A stretch of DNA of 64,000 nt from Paenibacillus sp. FSL H7-0737 (GTDB taxonomy: Bacteria > Bacillota > Bacilli > Paenibacillales > Paenibacillaceae), in the NCBI RefSeq assembly GCF_000758545.1, contig NZ_CP009279.1, forward strand, positions 2,294,001 through 2,358,000. The letters are read 5' to 3'. The position numbers and the translations under genes are program-made. The notes beneath the pieces are model-generated. The model searched no databases. It saw nothing but the letters and a program-made list of their open reading frames with translations, and had not been told where the DNA came from. Below are positions 34,380-43,035 of the stretch, piece after piece; the first letter of the stretch is position 1; the number at the start of each line of letters is the position of its first letter.

Positions 34380-34964
34380 TTAGAGCGTTCCGCAGTCTGC
34401 AAATAGAATATGTCGTGGAATTCGGAAGAAGGCTTCGGCTTTTTCCTGCAGAGCAGGGGTAGGCAGATGGCTGCTGTGCAGCCATTTTCGAAACGTCCCG
34501 GGATGAACACCTATCCAAATACTTACATCGGTTACGGAAAAATCGTAAACCATACAGAGGCCGGTTAGAATCACATTGCTGCGAGGCGAACTGGTAATAC
34601 TTCTTTTCATAAATCGTGAAGGAGTTGGTTGACATACAATTGGACTCTGACGAATCAGTGCTTCATTGAACAAAATGTGGGGCGGGTACCCGAGTAGGCG
34701 GCAGGTCTTGTCAATGTTATTGTTGGAAGGGATACGACCTTCGTATACCCAGGCGCTTACGCTGCGAGAGGATATACCAAGATCTTCTGCGAGTCGTGAA
34801 AGTTTGATATCCTTAGCCATCAATACAGCAAGTAACACACGGTTTCTAATCTGGCTGCGCTTTGGACGGCGGAATCTTTTTACACGAACGCCTTGTCCAA
34901 GATATTTGCGGTTGATCAGAGACCACGCCTGGATATTATGAGTTTCTTGTTGGTTACTAGGCAT
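34380..34964 (-). CDS. DNA-binding protein with two tandem HTH units
   Basis: 194 residues with a basic N-terminal arm (RVKRFRRPKRSQIRNR). An XRE-type helix-turn-helix (about 43-101: KLSRLAEDLGISSRSVSAWV, ends HILFNE) is followed by a second, diverged copy (about 132-191: FSVTDVSIWIGVHPGTFRKW, ends HILFAD). Both copies share the same order of helices and the closing HILF motif, so the gene has an internal duplication. It may bind a direct repeat as a monomer, or the second unit may serve in dimer contact. It stands alone. The target is unknown. Confidence 0.82.
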   Translation of the reverse strand: MPSNQQETHNIQAWSLINRKYLGQGVRVKRFRRPKRSQIRNRVLLAVLMAKDIKLSRLAEDLGISSRSVSAWVYEGRIPSNNNIDKTCRLLGYPPHILFNEALIRQSPIVCQPTPSRFMKRSITSSPRSNVILTGLCMVYDFSVTDVSIWIGVHPGTFRKWLHSSHLPTPALQEKAEAFFRIPRHILFADCGTL

Positions 34965-35128
34965 AATTCCTCCGATTTTTTAAAAATATACTACAACACT
35001 TTCATATACATCGGCAATGGTTAATGCTGCTATTTCTGACATCACTTTTTAAGTTTCTTCCAGAACGCGTACGCTTATGATATATTTTTAATATCTAATT
35101 ACAATATTACAACAGGGAGCGAGATAGA

Positions 35129-35416
35129 ATGATCAAGCATATTGTATTTTTTAAATTGAAGGACCGGTCCGAAGAAAGCGTTGCGGCAACGGTAGCCGTA
35201 CTGCGAAATATGGAAGGTAAAATCCCGCAGCTCCTTTCGATTGAAGTGGGTGCTGATATCATTCATTCTGATCGATCCTTTGATATTGCTCTAGTTACGG
35301 TGGTAGCTTCACTGGATGATTTACAGGCTTATCAGGTTCATCCGGCGCATAAGGAAGTTATAGCTCATATTAATGAAGTTAAAGAACTTTCAATTGCTGT
35401 GGATTACGTAATCTAA
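35129..35416 (+). CDS. Dabb-family (stress-responsive alpha/beta barrel) protein
   Basis: 95 residues. MIKHIVFFKLKDRSEE and SFDIALVTVVASLDDL, then QAYQVHPAHKEV are the Dabb signature, a dimeric ferredoxin-like barrel. Related proteins include stress proteins and some lyases/cyclases; no catalytic role can be given. GGGAGCGAG precedes the ATG. It is followed by a small membrane ORF and the HepT-like gene. Confidence 0.92.
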   Translation: MIKHIVFFKLKDRSEESVAATVAVLRNMEGKIPQLLSIEVGADIIHSDRSFDIALVTVVASLDDLQAYQVHPAHKEVIAHINEVKELSIAVDYVI

Positions 35417-35469
35417 GCGATCTGCTGATTAACAAGCATCATCATTTTATACCGGAAGCGGTGACAGGA

Positions 35470-35580
35470 ATGCGTGAGCTCGAGTATCCGATGGAAGCGT
35501 TAACTTATTTGGTCGTTTTTCTTGCGGCATGTTTCATTATGTTCTTTTGGCTGAAACGCCGCGGCAAACGCGGTAAGTAG
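35470..35580 (+). CDS. Small single-pass membrane protein (36 residues)
   Basis: MRELEYPMEALTYLVVFLAA, then CFIMFFWLKRRGKRGK and TAG. One membrane helix (about 10-27) followed by a strongly basic cytoplasmic tail (KRRGKRGK), an arrangement that obeys the positive-inside rule. The ribosome site is poor (ACAGG), and GTG 35461 is an alternative start. It fills the gap between the Dabb and HepT-like genes and is co-oriented with them. Confidence 0.5.
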   Translation: MRELEYPMEALTYLVVFLAACFIMFFWLKRRGKRGK

Positions 35581-35626
35581 GGATAATGCAGATTTCTCTA
35601 ACTATTTTTGACATGGGGGTATTGCT

Positions 35627-36067
35627 GTGTATTATGTCAACCGCAAACAAATCGAAACCATTCTTGCTCAAATCCCAGATATAACTACAGGTCTTCGGAC
35701 TGTAACAGCTTCATGGGATGGCAATACTTTAACCGGACTAATACAAGAACGCTGCCTTCATCTGGCGATAGAGGTGGTTACGGACGTTGGTAGTTGTCTG
35801 ATTGACGGCTTTATTATGCGTGATGCCGGAAGTTATGAGGATATCATTTCAATTATACATGAAGAAAAAGTACTAGGTAAAAGTGAGATCTACGAGCGAT
35901 TAATAGAGCTTGTCGCACTTCGTAAGCCGCTCGTGCAGGATTATTTTGCCTGGGAAAGAGAAGCACTACACCCGCTCACACCAATCCTTTCAGAGGTGCT
36001 AGAGAAGTTTGCTGTTGAAGTAGGGAATTATTTGGATCAGGAACTTGGGTCCGGTGTAACGCTATAA
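35627..36067 (+). CDS. HepT/DUF86-like protein (YutE type) lacking the usual His
   Basis: 146 residues from GTG 35627 after GGGGG. The helical pattern (YYVNRKQIETILAQIP, then DVGSCLIDGFIMRD, YEDIISIIHEEKVL and FAVEVGNYL) is that of DUF86/HepT-fold proteins. HepT toxins carry RxxxxHxY; the corresponding place here is RKPLVQDYF, with Gln for His. No MntA-type nucleotidyltransferase antitoxin gene is adjacent. It is likely a non-toxin housekeeping relative such as B. subtilis YutE, with an unknown role. Confidence 0.75.
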   Translation: MYYVNRKQIETILAQIPDITTGLRTVTASWDGNTLTGLIQERCLHLAIEVVTDVGSCLIDGFIMRDAGSYEDIISIIHEEKVLGKSEIYERLIELVALRKPLVQDYFAWEREALHPLTPILSEVLEKFAVEVGNYLDQELGSGVTL

Positions 36068-36126
36068 TAGCATAAGATAGAATCATATAAAATAGGCGGT
36101 AGCCGTGAAAGAGAGGGGGTTCCTTT

Positions 36127-36792
36127 ATGATGAAGATGGGGCAGGAAAATGGATCGACAAGACACTTGATTATGACGCTCCTGAAGACGAAAGGACCACT
36201 GACCATCGGCGCGCTGGCAGAAGAATTGGGAATTACTGAGATGGGTGTCCGCCGTCATGTGCTTCAGCTGGAGCAGGAGGGACTTGCTAAGACAAAAGTG
36301 GTTCGGCAAGCGATGGGGCGGCCTTTACATATGTATTCTTTAACGGAGAAGTCCGAAGAGTATTTTCCAAAAAGCTATCATAATCTGGCTTTGGAGCTTT
36401 TGCGTGAATTGGATTATGGCAGTGGATTGGAAGCTGTTAATACATTGTTTGAGGGACGCCGTCGCCGGATGCTCACCCAGTATGCACCGATGATGGAACG
36501 CCGGAATTTGGAAGAGCGAGTAGCTGAGTTATCGTCGATCCAAAACGCTGGTGGATATATGGCGGAGTGGAACCGAGAAGAGGATGGTTCGTATGTCATA
36601 AAAGAATACAACTGCCCGATTCGCCAGGTGGCTACTCAGTATCGTAAAGCTTGTCAATGCGAGCATAGCCTATTTGAGGAATTGCTGGATGCTAAGGTTA
36701 CACGAAGTGAATGTATGGCAGAAGGCGGACAATGCTGCCGATACGCAATTGCACCCAAAAATGTAACAGACAAAACTTCTGAAAAGTCGTAA
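36127..36792 (+). CDS. SufR-like transcriptional regulator with C-terminal cysteines
   Basis: 221 residues. An N-terminal winged helix of ArsR/DeoR type (LTIGALAEELGITEMGVRRH, about 25-75) is followed by a long helical region and a cysteine-rich end: NCPIRQ, KACQCEH, RSECMAEGGQCCRYAI. The arrangement matches SufR-like regulators that hold an Fe-S cluster and control Fe-S assembly or stress genes. RBS AGGGGG before the ATG. The targets are not visible here. Confidence 0.85.
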   Translation: MMKMGQENGSTRHLIMTLLKTKGPLTIGALAEELGITEMGVRRHVLQLEQEGLAKTKVVRQAMGRPLHMYSLTEKSEEYFPKSYHNLALELLRELDYGSGLEAVNTLFEGRRRRMLTQYAPMMERRNLEERVAELSSIQNAGGYMAEWNREEDGSYVIKEYNCPIRQVATQYRKACQCEHSLFEELLDAKVTRSECMAEGGQCCRYAIAPKNVTDKTSEKS

Positions 36793-36892
36793 TAATTAGT
36801 CACAAGACAAACTCCTGCTGCTTATGATATAGCAGATATAGGCATTAGCCCGGTAGAGCGGGGAGCAATGAATTTAAAGGAGAGATGAAACG

Positions 36893-37345
36893 ATGAAAAA
36901 GGACACAAAAGGTTTGTTATGGGGAGCTTTAGTCGGAAGTGTGGTTGGATCAGTGACAGCACTTCTGTTCGCGCCTAAGCCAGGTAAAGAGCTGCGCAAG
37001 GATATTGCGGAAGGAACAGCTGCTGGCATTGAAAAGGTGCAGGGAATTGCCGTGCAGGCTGGAGACAAGAGCGTTGAGCTGTATGACAAAGCTAAGGATT
37101 CTATAGGTCATGTAGTCCATGAGGTTCGCGAATGGAGCAAATCATGTTCGAATGCTGTAGAAGAAGATACTGCTACTGTAGCAGTAAGTGGAATTGCTAC
37201 GGAAGAAACGATTCAAGAGGCAGCGGCCACTTTGGAAGAGGTAACGGAGTTAGAGGTATCGCCTGTAAATGAAGAAGTAAGCAGTGAAGAAGCTAGTCTT
37301 GAAGAAGCTCAGCTAGATGACAAGGACAATAACGAAATCGCATAA
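36893..37345 (+). CDS. YtxH-domain general stress protein
   Basis: 150 residues. The N-terminal glycine-rich membrane hairpin GLLWGALVGSVVGSVTALLF, then APKPGKELRKDI is the YtxH (gas vesicle-like) signature. The rest is a charged coiled region, very rich in Glu and Val at the end. Such proteins are anchored to the membrane and induced by general stress. AAAGGAG precedes the ATG. Its acidic tail is low-complexity. Confidence 0.9.
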   Translation: MKKDTKGLLWGALVGSVVGSVTALLFAPKPGKELRKDIAEGTAAGIEKVQGIAVQAGDKSVELYDKAKDSIGHVVHEVREWSKSCSNAVEEDTATVAVSGIATEETIQEAAATLEEVTELEVSPVNEEVSSEEASLEEAQLDDKDNNEIA

Positions 37346-37403
37346 TGAAACAGTGGATGGAGTGTTTGGTTTTACGGTCAAAAAGTACTTATTCTCTTTT
37401 AAT

Positions 37404-37443
37404 AGAGCCGCTTTTTCGCATTGGGCGGAAGGTGGCTTTTTTA
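37404..37443 (+). terminator. Possible terminator after the YtxH gene
   Basis: AGCCGCTTTTTCGC pairs loosely with GGCGGAAGGTGGCT, followed by TTTTTT. The fit is imperfect. Confidence 0.5.
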
Positions 37444-37593
37444 TTTCATTCTTATAGACCTGTTAAATGATGGCAAAAGTCTTGGCTTGAACTAAGAGTC
37501 CAAAAGGAGTAATATCTGCAATTGGGGCTGAAAGTCAGGTACATTTTGTTTTCGGCTTACATAAGCTACACAAAACAAGTAGAAGGAAGCGGT

Positions 37594-38406
37594 GTGTTCG
37601 TGCAGCAAGCTATTGCAATATTAGACTCAGGTGTGGGAGGGCTAACAGTTGTCAAAGAAGTGATGAGGCAGCTCCCGCGGGAGAAAATCATTTATTTCGG
37701 AGATACGGCCCGAGCTCCGTACGGACCCCGTTCGACCGAGGAAGTAACACTGTTTACAGAACAAATTGTAGATTATTTGATCCAGTTTAATCCTAAAATG
37801 ATTGTTATCGCTTGTAATACCGCAACAGCAGCGGCACTCGATTATATCTCAGCCAAGGTCTCTATCCCAGTCATTGGGGTGATTCATCCCGGAGCCCGTG
37901 CTGCAATTAGCGCGACCAAAAGCGGACATGTCGGCGTGATCGGTACAATAGGAACCATCGGCAGCGGGGCTTATACTAACGCACTAAAGCAGCTGTCTCC
38001 TTTTGTTGAGGTTGTAAGTCAAGCCTGCCCGGCGCTTGTCCCACTCGTTGAGCAAGGCATGTTCCGCTCAGAGAAAAGTTATGAAATTGTAGAACAGGCA
38101 TTGGAAGGCATTAAAGATAATAACATCGATACTTTAATTTTAGGATGCACTCATTACCCATTTCTTGTTGAGCCTATTGGAGAGACCATGGGACCGGGAG
38201 TCAAACTGATCAGTTCCGCAGATGAGACAGCTCGTGAGATCAGCACGATTTTATACGATAAAGGCAAGCTGTCCATCGGGGATGAAAGTCCAATTCATCA
38301 GTTCTTCTGCAGTGGTGATGCTGAAATGTTTCAGCGAATTGCCCGAGACTGGCTTGGAGAACAAATTAAACGCACCCCAGTAGTATGGCAAGTATCCACG
38401 TTATAA
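37594..38406 (+). CDS. racE: Glutamate racemase
   Basis: 270 residues from GTG 37594, with GTG 37600 equally possible after AAGGAAG; the longer frame from 37522 lacks a ribosome site. AILDSGVGGLTVVKEVMRQL, GDTARAPYGPRS, the first catalytic Cys in ACNTATAAAL and the second in GCTHYPFL are the MurI/RacE signature. It makes D-glutamate for peptidoglycan (and for poly-gamma-glutamate in some Bacilli). A terminator follows. Confidence 0.96.
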   Translation: MFVQQAIAILDSGVGGLTVVKEVMRQLPREKIIYFGDTARAPYGPRSTEEVTLFTEQIVDYLIQFNPKMIVIACNTATAAALDYISAKVSIPVIGVIHPGARAAISATKSGHVGVIGTIGTIGSGAYTNALKQLSPFVEVVSQACPALVPLVEQGMFRSEKSYEIVEQALEGIKDNNIDTLILGCTHYPFLVEPIGETMGPGVKLISSADETAREISTILYDKGKLSIGDESPIHQFFCSGDAEMFQRIARDWLGEQIKRTPVVWQVSTL

Positions 38407-38457
38407 GCAGAGCAATGTTGAATTGAATAGGGACAAACTCTACGGAGTGTAAGATAA

Positions 38458-38493
38458 AATAGGCTGGGAAGCATAATTCCCAGCCTATTTTCT
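38458..38493 (+). terminator. Terminator after racE
   Basis: AATAGGCTGGGAA, loop GCATAA, TTCCCAGCCTATT, then TTCTT. A 13-bp perfect stem. Confidence 0.92.
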
Positions 38494-38613
38494 TGTGATT
38501 CATTTCTCCTTCATGCAGGGTAGTGGCTCTTGCATACAATAGAGTTAAGTGCTGTTTGCTGCTATTTTTGTATCCACCGTATCAGCAATTTAAGGCCGAG
38601 AGGATGAGACCTA

Positions 38614-39822
38614 ATGCGACAATATATTGCAAGCAGGGGAGATACCGTAAGCCGAATTGCCGCCCTGCATGGATTAACCCCTGAGCATGTCATTCAAGGC
38701 AATCCATGGGTTGGGAGACAGTCTTATTTATATCCGGGTCAGGTTTTATTCCTGCCGTCTTCGCCGCGTAAAAGGTATGCGGTGCAGGAAGGGGACGATC
38801 TTGAACGCATAACCTCATTATTCAATGTGAGTTTAGATGATTTGGAGAAGCTTAATCCAGGTGTGTCCTCAGGGCGCTTTTGTACACCGGGAAAAGTGCT
38901 CGTCATTCCGCCTCCGATTCCAGAGCGAGTGGTATTCTTACGTGGAGAGTACGGTCCGGTTGATGTTGAGAACGATATCAGCAGCCTGATTGCACAATAT
39001 CCTTTTATTCAAGCATATCCAATTGGCAAAAGTGTGCTCGGCAAGCCAATTCATGTGCTTAAAATAGGCAATGGAACCCGCCATTTGCATGTTAATGCGG
39101 CTCTACATGCTAATGAATGGCTGACCTCGCCTTGCCTGATGTCGTTCATAGAAGAGTATGCAGCAGCTTATGCTAAAGGTTTGGCATGGAATGGTCATCG
39201 TCCAGAGGAATGGTACAATAATTGGACCCTATGGGCTGTACCCATGGCTAACCCTGACGGCGTGGAGTTAGTGCAGGAGGGCGTTTTACCAGGCCACCCT
39301 TATTATGAGGACCTTATGAAATGGAACGGGGGACGGCGGAGTTTTCGCCATTGGAAGGCCAATATACGCGGTGTGGATCTCGGGGATCAGTTCCCTGCTC
39401 ATTGGGAAGAGGAACGGGAACGACGTGGTGTAACCCTGCCCTCTCCGCGTGATTACAGTGGTCCTGAGGCGTTAAGTGAACCTGAGGCAGCAGCTCTAGC
39501 GGTACTTGCTGAGAACGCGCCCGGAGAAGCTGCAGTGTCTTTGCATAGCCAAGGAGGAGAGATCTACTGGAATTACCGGGGATATGAGCCTCCCGAAAGC
39601 CGCGAATTAGCAACACGATTGGCCGCTGCGAGCAGCTATCGTGCAGTCGAATTAACTGGCAGCGATGCCGGGTATAAGGATTGGTTCATCCAGACCTTTC
39701 GCAAACCAGGATTTACAGTTGAGATGGGGATCGGCAAAAATCCGTTGCCACTGGCAGATTTTGAGGATATGGCGTTAGAAACGGGTCTAATTTTGGGAAC
39801 GATACTATCCAATGTGAAATAA
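38614..39822 (+). CDS. LysM/M14 gamma-D-glutamyl-diamino acid endopeptidase
   Basis: 402 residues: two LysM repeats at about 3-48 (GDTVSRIAALHG) and 51-98 (YAVQEGDDLERITSLF), then an M14 zinc carboxypeptidase domain. Zinc ligands HANEW (about 165-169), His in SLHSQGGEIYW and the catalytic Glu in FTVEMGIG. The order and length match ENP I of Lysinibacillus sphaericus, which cuts the gamma-D-Glu-diamino acid bond of spore and cell-wall peptides. No signal peptide, as in that enzyme, so it may act on spores or be released by mother-cell lysis. Confidence 0.92.
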   Translation: MRQYIASRGDTVSRIAALHGLTPEHVIQGNPWVGRQSYLYPGQVLFLPSSPRKRYAVQEGDDLERITSLFNVSLDDLEKLNPGVSSGRFCTPGKVLVIPPPIPERVVFLRGEYGPVDVENDISSLIAQYPFIQAYPIGKSVLGKPIHVLKIGNGTRHLHVNAALHANEWLTSPCLMSFIEEYAAAYAKGLAWNGHRPEEWYNNWTLWAVPMANPDGVELVQEGVLPGHPYYEDLMKWNGGRRSFRHWKANIRGVDLGDQFPAHWEEERERRGVTLPSPRDYSGPEALSEPEAAALAVLAENAPGEAAVSLHSQGGEIYWNYRGYEPPESRELATRLAAASSYRAVELTGSDAGYKDWFIQTFRKPGFTVEMGIGKNPLPLADFEDMALETGLILGTILSNVK

Positions 39823-39861
39823 TTATGAAACAATTACAGTAAACTTGCGTAACATAAACCA

Positions 39862-39914
39862 TAGGGTATGGCCGCTGTCGTCACTACACGTTATCCGCGG
39901 CTGTATCCTTTTTA
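39862..39914 (+). terminator. Possible terminator after the M14 gene
   Basis: AGGGTATGGCCGC pairs with GCGGCTGTATCCT with mismatches, followed by TTTTT. The loop is long. Confidence 0.5.
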
Positions 39915-39932
39915 CTTGGGAGGAGGGTCACT

Positions 39933-40184
39933 ATGAAACTGAAAAAACTGCTGTCACTGAAACAATGGTCTACTATCTTCAGTAGTTCCTGGCGATATGT
40001 GATCTCCCCTAAAGTCGCAATAGGGGACAAGCTTTTATTCACAATCCCAGTGCTGCTCTATTGGGTGTTGCCGGATTTTATGCCTTTTTTACCGATCGAT
40101 GATGTTGGTGTGACGATGCTTCTTATGGGCTGGTTCGTGTCACGGATGGGACGAAAATACCCGGCACTTCAGGTCGGAAAATGA
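39933..40184 (+). CDS. Small membrane protein, DUF1232-like
   Basis: 83 residues. A basic N-terminal helix (LKKLLSLKQW) is followed by two hydrophobic helices: KLLFTIPVLLYWVLPDFMPF and VGVTMLLMGWFVSRMG. The LPDFMPFLPIDD turn resembles the SPIDLIPDFIPxxGxxDD loop of DUF1232 proteins. AGGAGG precedes the ATG. The role is unknown. It is followed by the HesB-like and YuzB-like genes. Confidence 0.75.
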   Translation: MKLKKLLSLKQWSTIFSSSWRYVISPKVAIGDKLLFTIPVLLYWVLPDFMPFLPIDDVGVTMLLMGWFVSRMGRKYPALQVGK

Positions 40185-40309
40185 GGCAGTGAAGTGAGAT
40201 CTACCTCGGATTGTGTATCTAATTTGTTAATATAGTTGCTTTTAGATATCATTTACCTTTAAAATAGGTAATTGAGTATTTAATTTAAGTACTAGGAGAT
40301 GGATGATAG

Positions 40310-40612
40310 ATGAAGGTCAAAATTACCCGCAATGCGGCTAAAGTGATAAAGAAACAAATGGAACTTGAAGGAAACAGCGAGTTGAAGCTTCGCGTAGCGA
40401 TTACGCATGCTCACGGTGATCATGCTCACTACGGACTGGATTTGGACACGCCTAATGAGAATGATGTTGTAGTCTCGACAGATAAAGAAATCGATGTTAT
40501 TCTTGATCCGAATCAACCGCTCCTTGATGGTGTGGTCGTTGATTATTTATATCTTCCTGAAGAAGGTTTTGTTATTACTAATCCGTCTAAAGGTAATCAC
40601 GGCGATCACTAA
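40310..40612 (+). CDS. HesB/IscA-fold protein, cysteine-free and histidine-rich
   Basis: 100 residues. MKVKITRNAAKVIKKQMELE, GLDLD, VDYLYLPEEGFVITNPS follow the HesB/YadR fold seen in IscA and B. subtilis YneR. The three A-type cysteines (C...CxC) that bind Fe-S are all absent: the end reads NPSKGNHGDH where IscA has NPNxxxxCGCG, and an inner loop is THAHGDHAHYG. Seven histidines could bind a metal instead. GGAGATGG lies before the ATG. Confidence 0.85.
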   Translation: MKVKITRNAAKVIKKQMELEGNSELKLRVAITHAHGDHAHYGLDLDTPNENDVVVSTDKEIDVILDPNQPLLDGVVVDYLYLPEEGFVITNPSKGNHGDH

Positions 40613-40653
40613 ACGTTTCGCCTTAAATTTGGGACATAAAGAAGGGTTGCTCC

Positions 40654-40893
40654 ATGGCTAACGATATACAAGTGTGCGATGAATGTAATTTTATGAAATT
40701 GAAGAGTATCATACCCAAACTGCAAAAGATGGCGCCTGATGCAGAGATCAAGGTCGGCTGTAAGTCGTACTGTGGTCCATGTGGCAAACGGGCCTTTGTA
40801 TATGTTAATGGTCGTTATGTGAGTGCTCCAACAGAGGAAGAAGTGTTGAAGAAGGTAGAAGCTTTTATCAAGCAACCGGCCGTTCAGAAATAA
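40654..40893 (+). CDS. DUF1450 (YuzB-like) small cysteine protein
   Basis: 79 residues. QVCDECNFMK, VGCKSYCGPCGKRAF and VYVNGRYVSAPTEEE are the DUF1450 signature; five cysteines in CxxC, C-x3-C and C-x2-C spacings suggest a thioredoxin-like or Fe-S-binding fold. The function is unknown. It is the last gene before a strong terminator and probably is co-transcribed with the HesB-like gene 41 bases upstream. Confidence 0.92.
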   Translation: MANDIQVCDECNFMKLKSIIPKLQKMAPDAEIKVGCKSYCGPCGKRAFVYVNGRYVSAPTEEEVLKKVEAFIKQPAVQK

Positions 40894-40917
40894 TGCAGAG
40901 GTCTTATCCATCAACTT

Positions 40918-40962
40918 AAAAAGCCCTAAACCCGTGTTGATGACGGAGTTTAGGGCTTTTTG
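40918..40962 (+). terminator. Bidirectional terminator between yuzB and the LTA synthase
   Basis: AAAAGCCCTAAAC (40919-40931) and GTTTAGGGCTTTT (40948-40960) form a 13-bp stem, flanked by A and T runs on both sides, so it can end both convergent genes. Confidence 0.9.
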
Positions 40963-40979
40963 TTTTATAAATGAAATTT

Positions 40980-42998
40980 TTATGGTGCAGATTCTTCCTT
41001 TCGGAGCATCTTGATGCCATCGTATTTCATGATATCGTCTGAGATTTGCAGTCGTTGCTTACTTGTCTCGAACCCGGTACTGCACCCCGCAACGTCAATG
41101 GCTTCGCGGCTGTCGAGGCTATAACAGGTGCCGCTGTTGAATTGTCCATTTTCACTTGGAAGATAGGAGCGCTTCGCATCGGCAAAGGCACCGGTTCGCA
41201 GTGTCACAAGTCGCTCTTTGCCACTGAACAGATTATTACCCATGAGATAATAAGGATCTTGTGAGATTCCAAGCAGATGGAGTAAGGAAGGTGTGAGATC
41301 CAATTGACCAGCCGGATTAGAATCAATCACCGAGGTGTTATTACCCGGCAGATGAATGAGTAATGGAACTTGATGCATGATTTGATGCATGTCGAGCTTA
41401 CTTAAGCTTTTACCAAGAAATTGTTCGTAATAAGAGGTTTCTTGGATCGAGTTATCATGATCACCATAAAAGGCAAGGATCGTGTTATCCCACAACCCAC
41501 GCTGCTTCATATCACTCACCAATTCACCTAGAGCTTCATCTGTATAATGAACAGCCTGCAAATAATCTCCGAAGATGGTACCTTTAAACTCCCCGGTATC
41601 AAGCTCTTGCTTAGCCGCAGGGAGAGAATATGGGTGATGACTAGATAGTGTAGTCAAAAAAGAGTAAAAGGGCTTCTGGATCGATTCTACAGAATCCATA
41701 ATATTTAGGGACTGCCGCAGGAATGATTTATCTCCCAATGACCAGCCTAGGGGCTCGTCGATCTTAAAGTCTTTTTTGCTATAAAAATGGTCATACCCCA
41801 TCGCCTTATACATAATCTGCCGATTCCAGAAGCTTCCTTCATACGCATGGAAGGCATTGCTGCTATAGCCCTTGGACTTCAAAATGGCAGGTAACGTGTC
41901 AAATTGATGATCCGGGTAACGGACAAATACTGAGCCGGAGACCAGCGGATACAGTGAACCATTCGAGGCGAAATCCGCATCGGAGGTTCGTCCTTGTGAG
42001 GTCTGATGATAGTAATTACTGAAGTAGGTATTCTCTTTGATTAGAGCGTTCAAATTAGGTGTGACCTCTTGTCCATTGATCGATCGTCCCACTACAAAAT
42101 TCATAAAAGCTTCGGCCTGAATAACAACGATGTTGCTTCCGCTGTATTTTCCAAAGCTGTCGTTAAGAGCACTTTGCTCAGCATTGTGTTCATTGAACCA
42201 GAGCTTCATGGAGCTGGCTTCCTTTTGTGAAAGCTCAGGCTGCGGGCCTAAATGATCTTTGGCATACAAGTAAATATCATAACCGTGAAATCCAATGAGT
42301 CCAGTAACGTTATACATCGCCAAGCTCCACCAGTTACCAGTGAATAAACCCTTGGCCCACGTAGTGGCGTAAGAGTGGATAGGGCCAAAGGTCAGAATAC
42401 AGCCTAATACCAATGCAACGACCCCGTTAACGCTCCGTCTTAGTCCTCTCATTAAGCGTGAAGAGGGACGAAAATGACTTGTGCGAGCATAATAGGAAGG
42501 CTGTCCATTATTATAGGCAGGCGTGTTCCGACGGAATAACACTACCCAAATGGTGTAAACCAGAAATATCAGCCAATCCGCGAACAAGTAGAGATCAGAG
42601 GGACGGAGTAGTGCAAAGATACTTCCGCCAAGTGCATCCATCTGTCCGGCTTGAAAAAGAACGGGAACGGTGATGAAATCCTGAAAGTAGCGATAGTAGA
42701 CAATATCAGAATAAATAAGTAATGTCAGGAGCACGTTTATGATTATCAGGGCTATGGTTTGTCCACGTCGGGGGAGCCATAACACCCAAAAGGATAACAG
42801 CATAACTGAACCGAGAGCAATGAGCTTGTCGAGACGGTTCATATCAATATTAGGAGCATGCAGGCCGCTGTGAAGAAACATTAGCTTAGCGAGCATAAGG
42901 ACAAGAAAAAGGATATAACCAATATAACGGGAGCGGACAATAGTGATCATTCTATCCGTTATGGATGAGCTGCTCCTACTAAATGGATCTCGTGACAC
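40980..42998 (-). CDS. Lipoteichoic acid synthase-family protein
   Basis: 672 residues: five membrane helices (about 25-210) and an extracellular sulfatase domain from about 275. IVVIQAEAFMN supplies a metal ligand, GRTSDADF the nucleophilic Thr, and FYGDHDNS plus HQVPLLIHLPG the remaining manganese site. Members polymerise glycerol phosphate from phosphatidylglycerol onto glycolipid. It resembles LtaS/YfnI/YqgS; which paralogue it is cannot be told. The terminator is shared with yuzB; an rlmL-type gene lies upstream on the same strand. Confidence 0.9.
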   Translation of the reverse strand: MSRDPFSRSSSSITDRMITIVRSRYIGYILFLVLMLAKLMFLHSGLHAPNIDMNRLDKLIALGSVMLLSFWVLWLPRRGQTIALIIINVLLTLLIYSDIVYYRYFQDFITVPVLFQAGQMDALGGSIFALLRPSDLYLFADWLIFLVYTIWVVLFRRNTPAYNNGQPSYYARTSHFRPSSRLMRGLRRSVNGVVALVLGCILTFGPIHSYATTWAKGLFTGNWWSLAMYNVTGLIGFHGYDIYLYAKDHLGPQPELSQKEASSMKLWFNEHNAEQSALNDSFGKYSGSNIVVIQAEAFMNFVVGRSINGQEVTPNLNALIKENTYFSNYYHQTSQGRTSDADFASNGSLYPLVSGSVFVRYPDHQFDTLPAILKSKGYSSNAFHAYEGSFWNRQIMYKAMGYDHFYSKKDFKIDEPLGWSLGDKSFLRQSLNIMDSVESIQKPFYSFLTTLSSHHPYSLPAAKQELDTGEFKGTIFGDYLQAVHYTDEALGELVSDMKQRGLWDNTILAFYGDHDNSIQETSYYEQFLGKSLSKLDMHQIMHQVPLLIHLPGNNTSVIDSNPAGQLDLTPSLLHLLGISQDPYYLMGNNLFSGKERLVTLRTGAFADAKRSYLPSENGQFNSGTCYSLDSREAIDVAGCSTGFETSKQRLQISDDIMKYDGIKMLRKEESAP

Positions 42999-43035
42999 GT
43001 TAAAGCCTCCTAGCGCAGAAGTTGAGTATGTAAGA

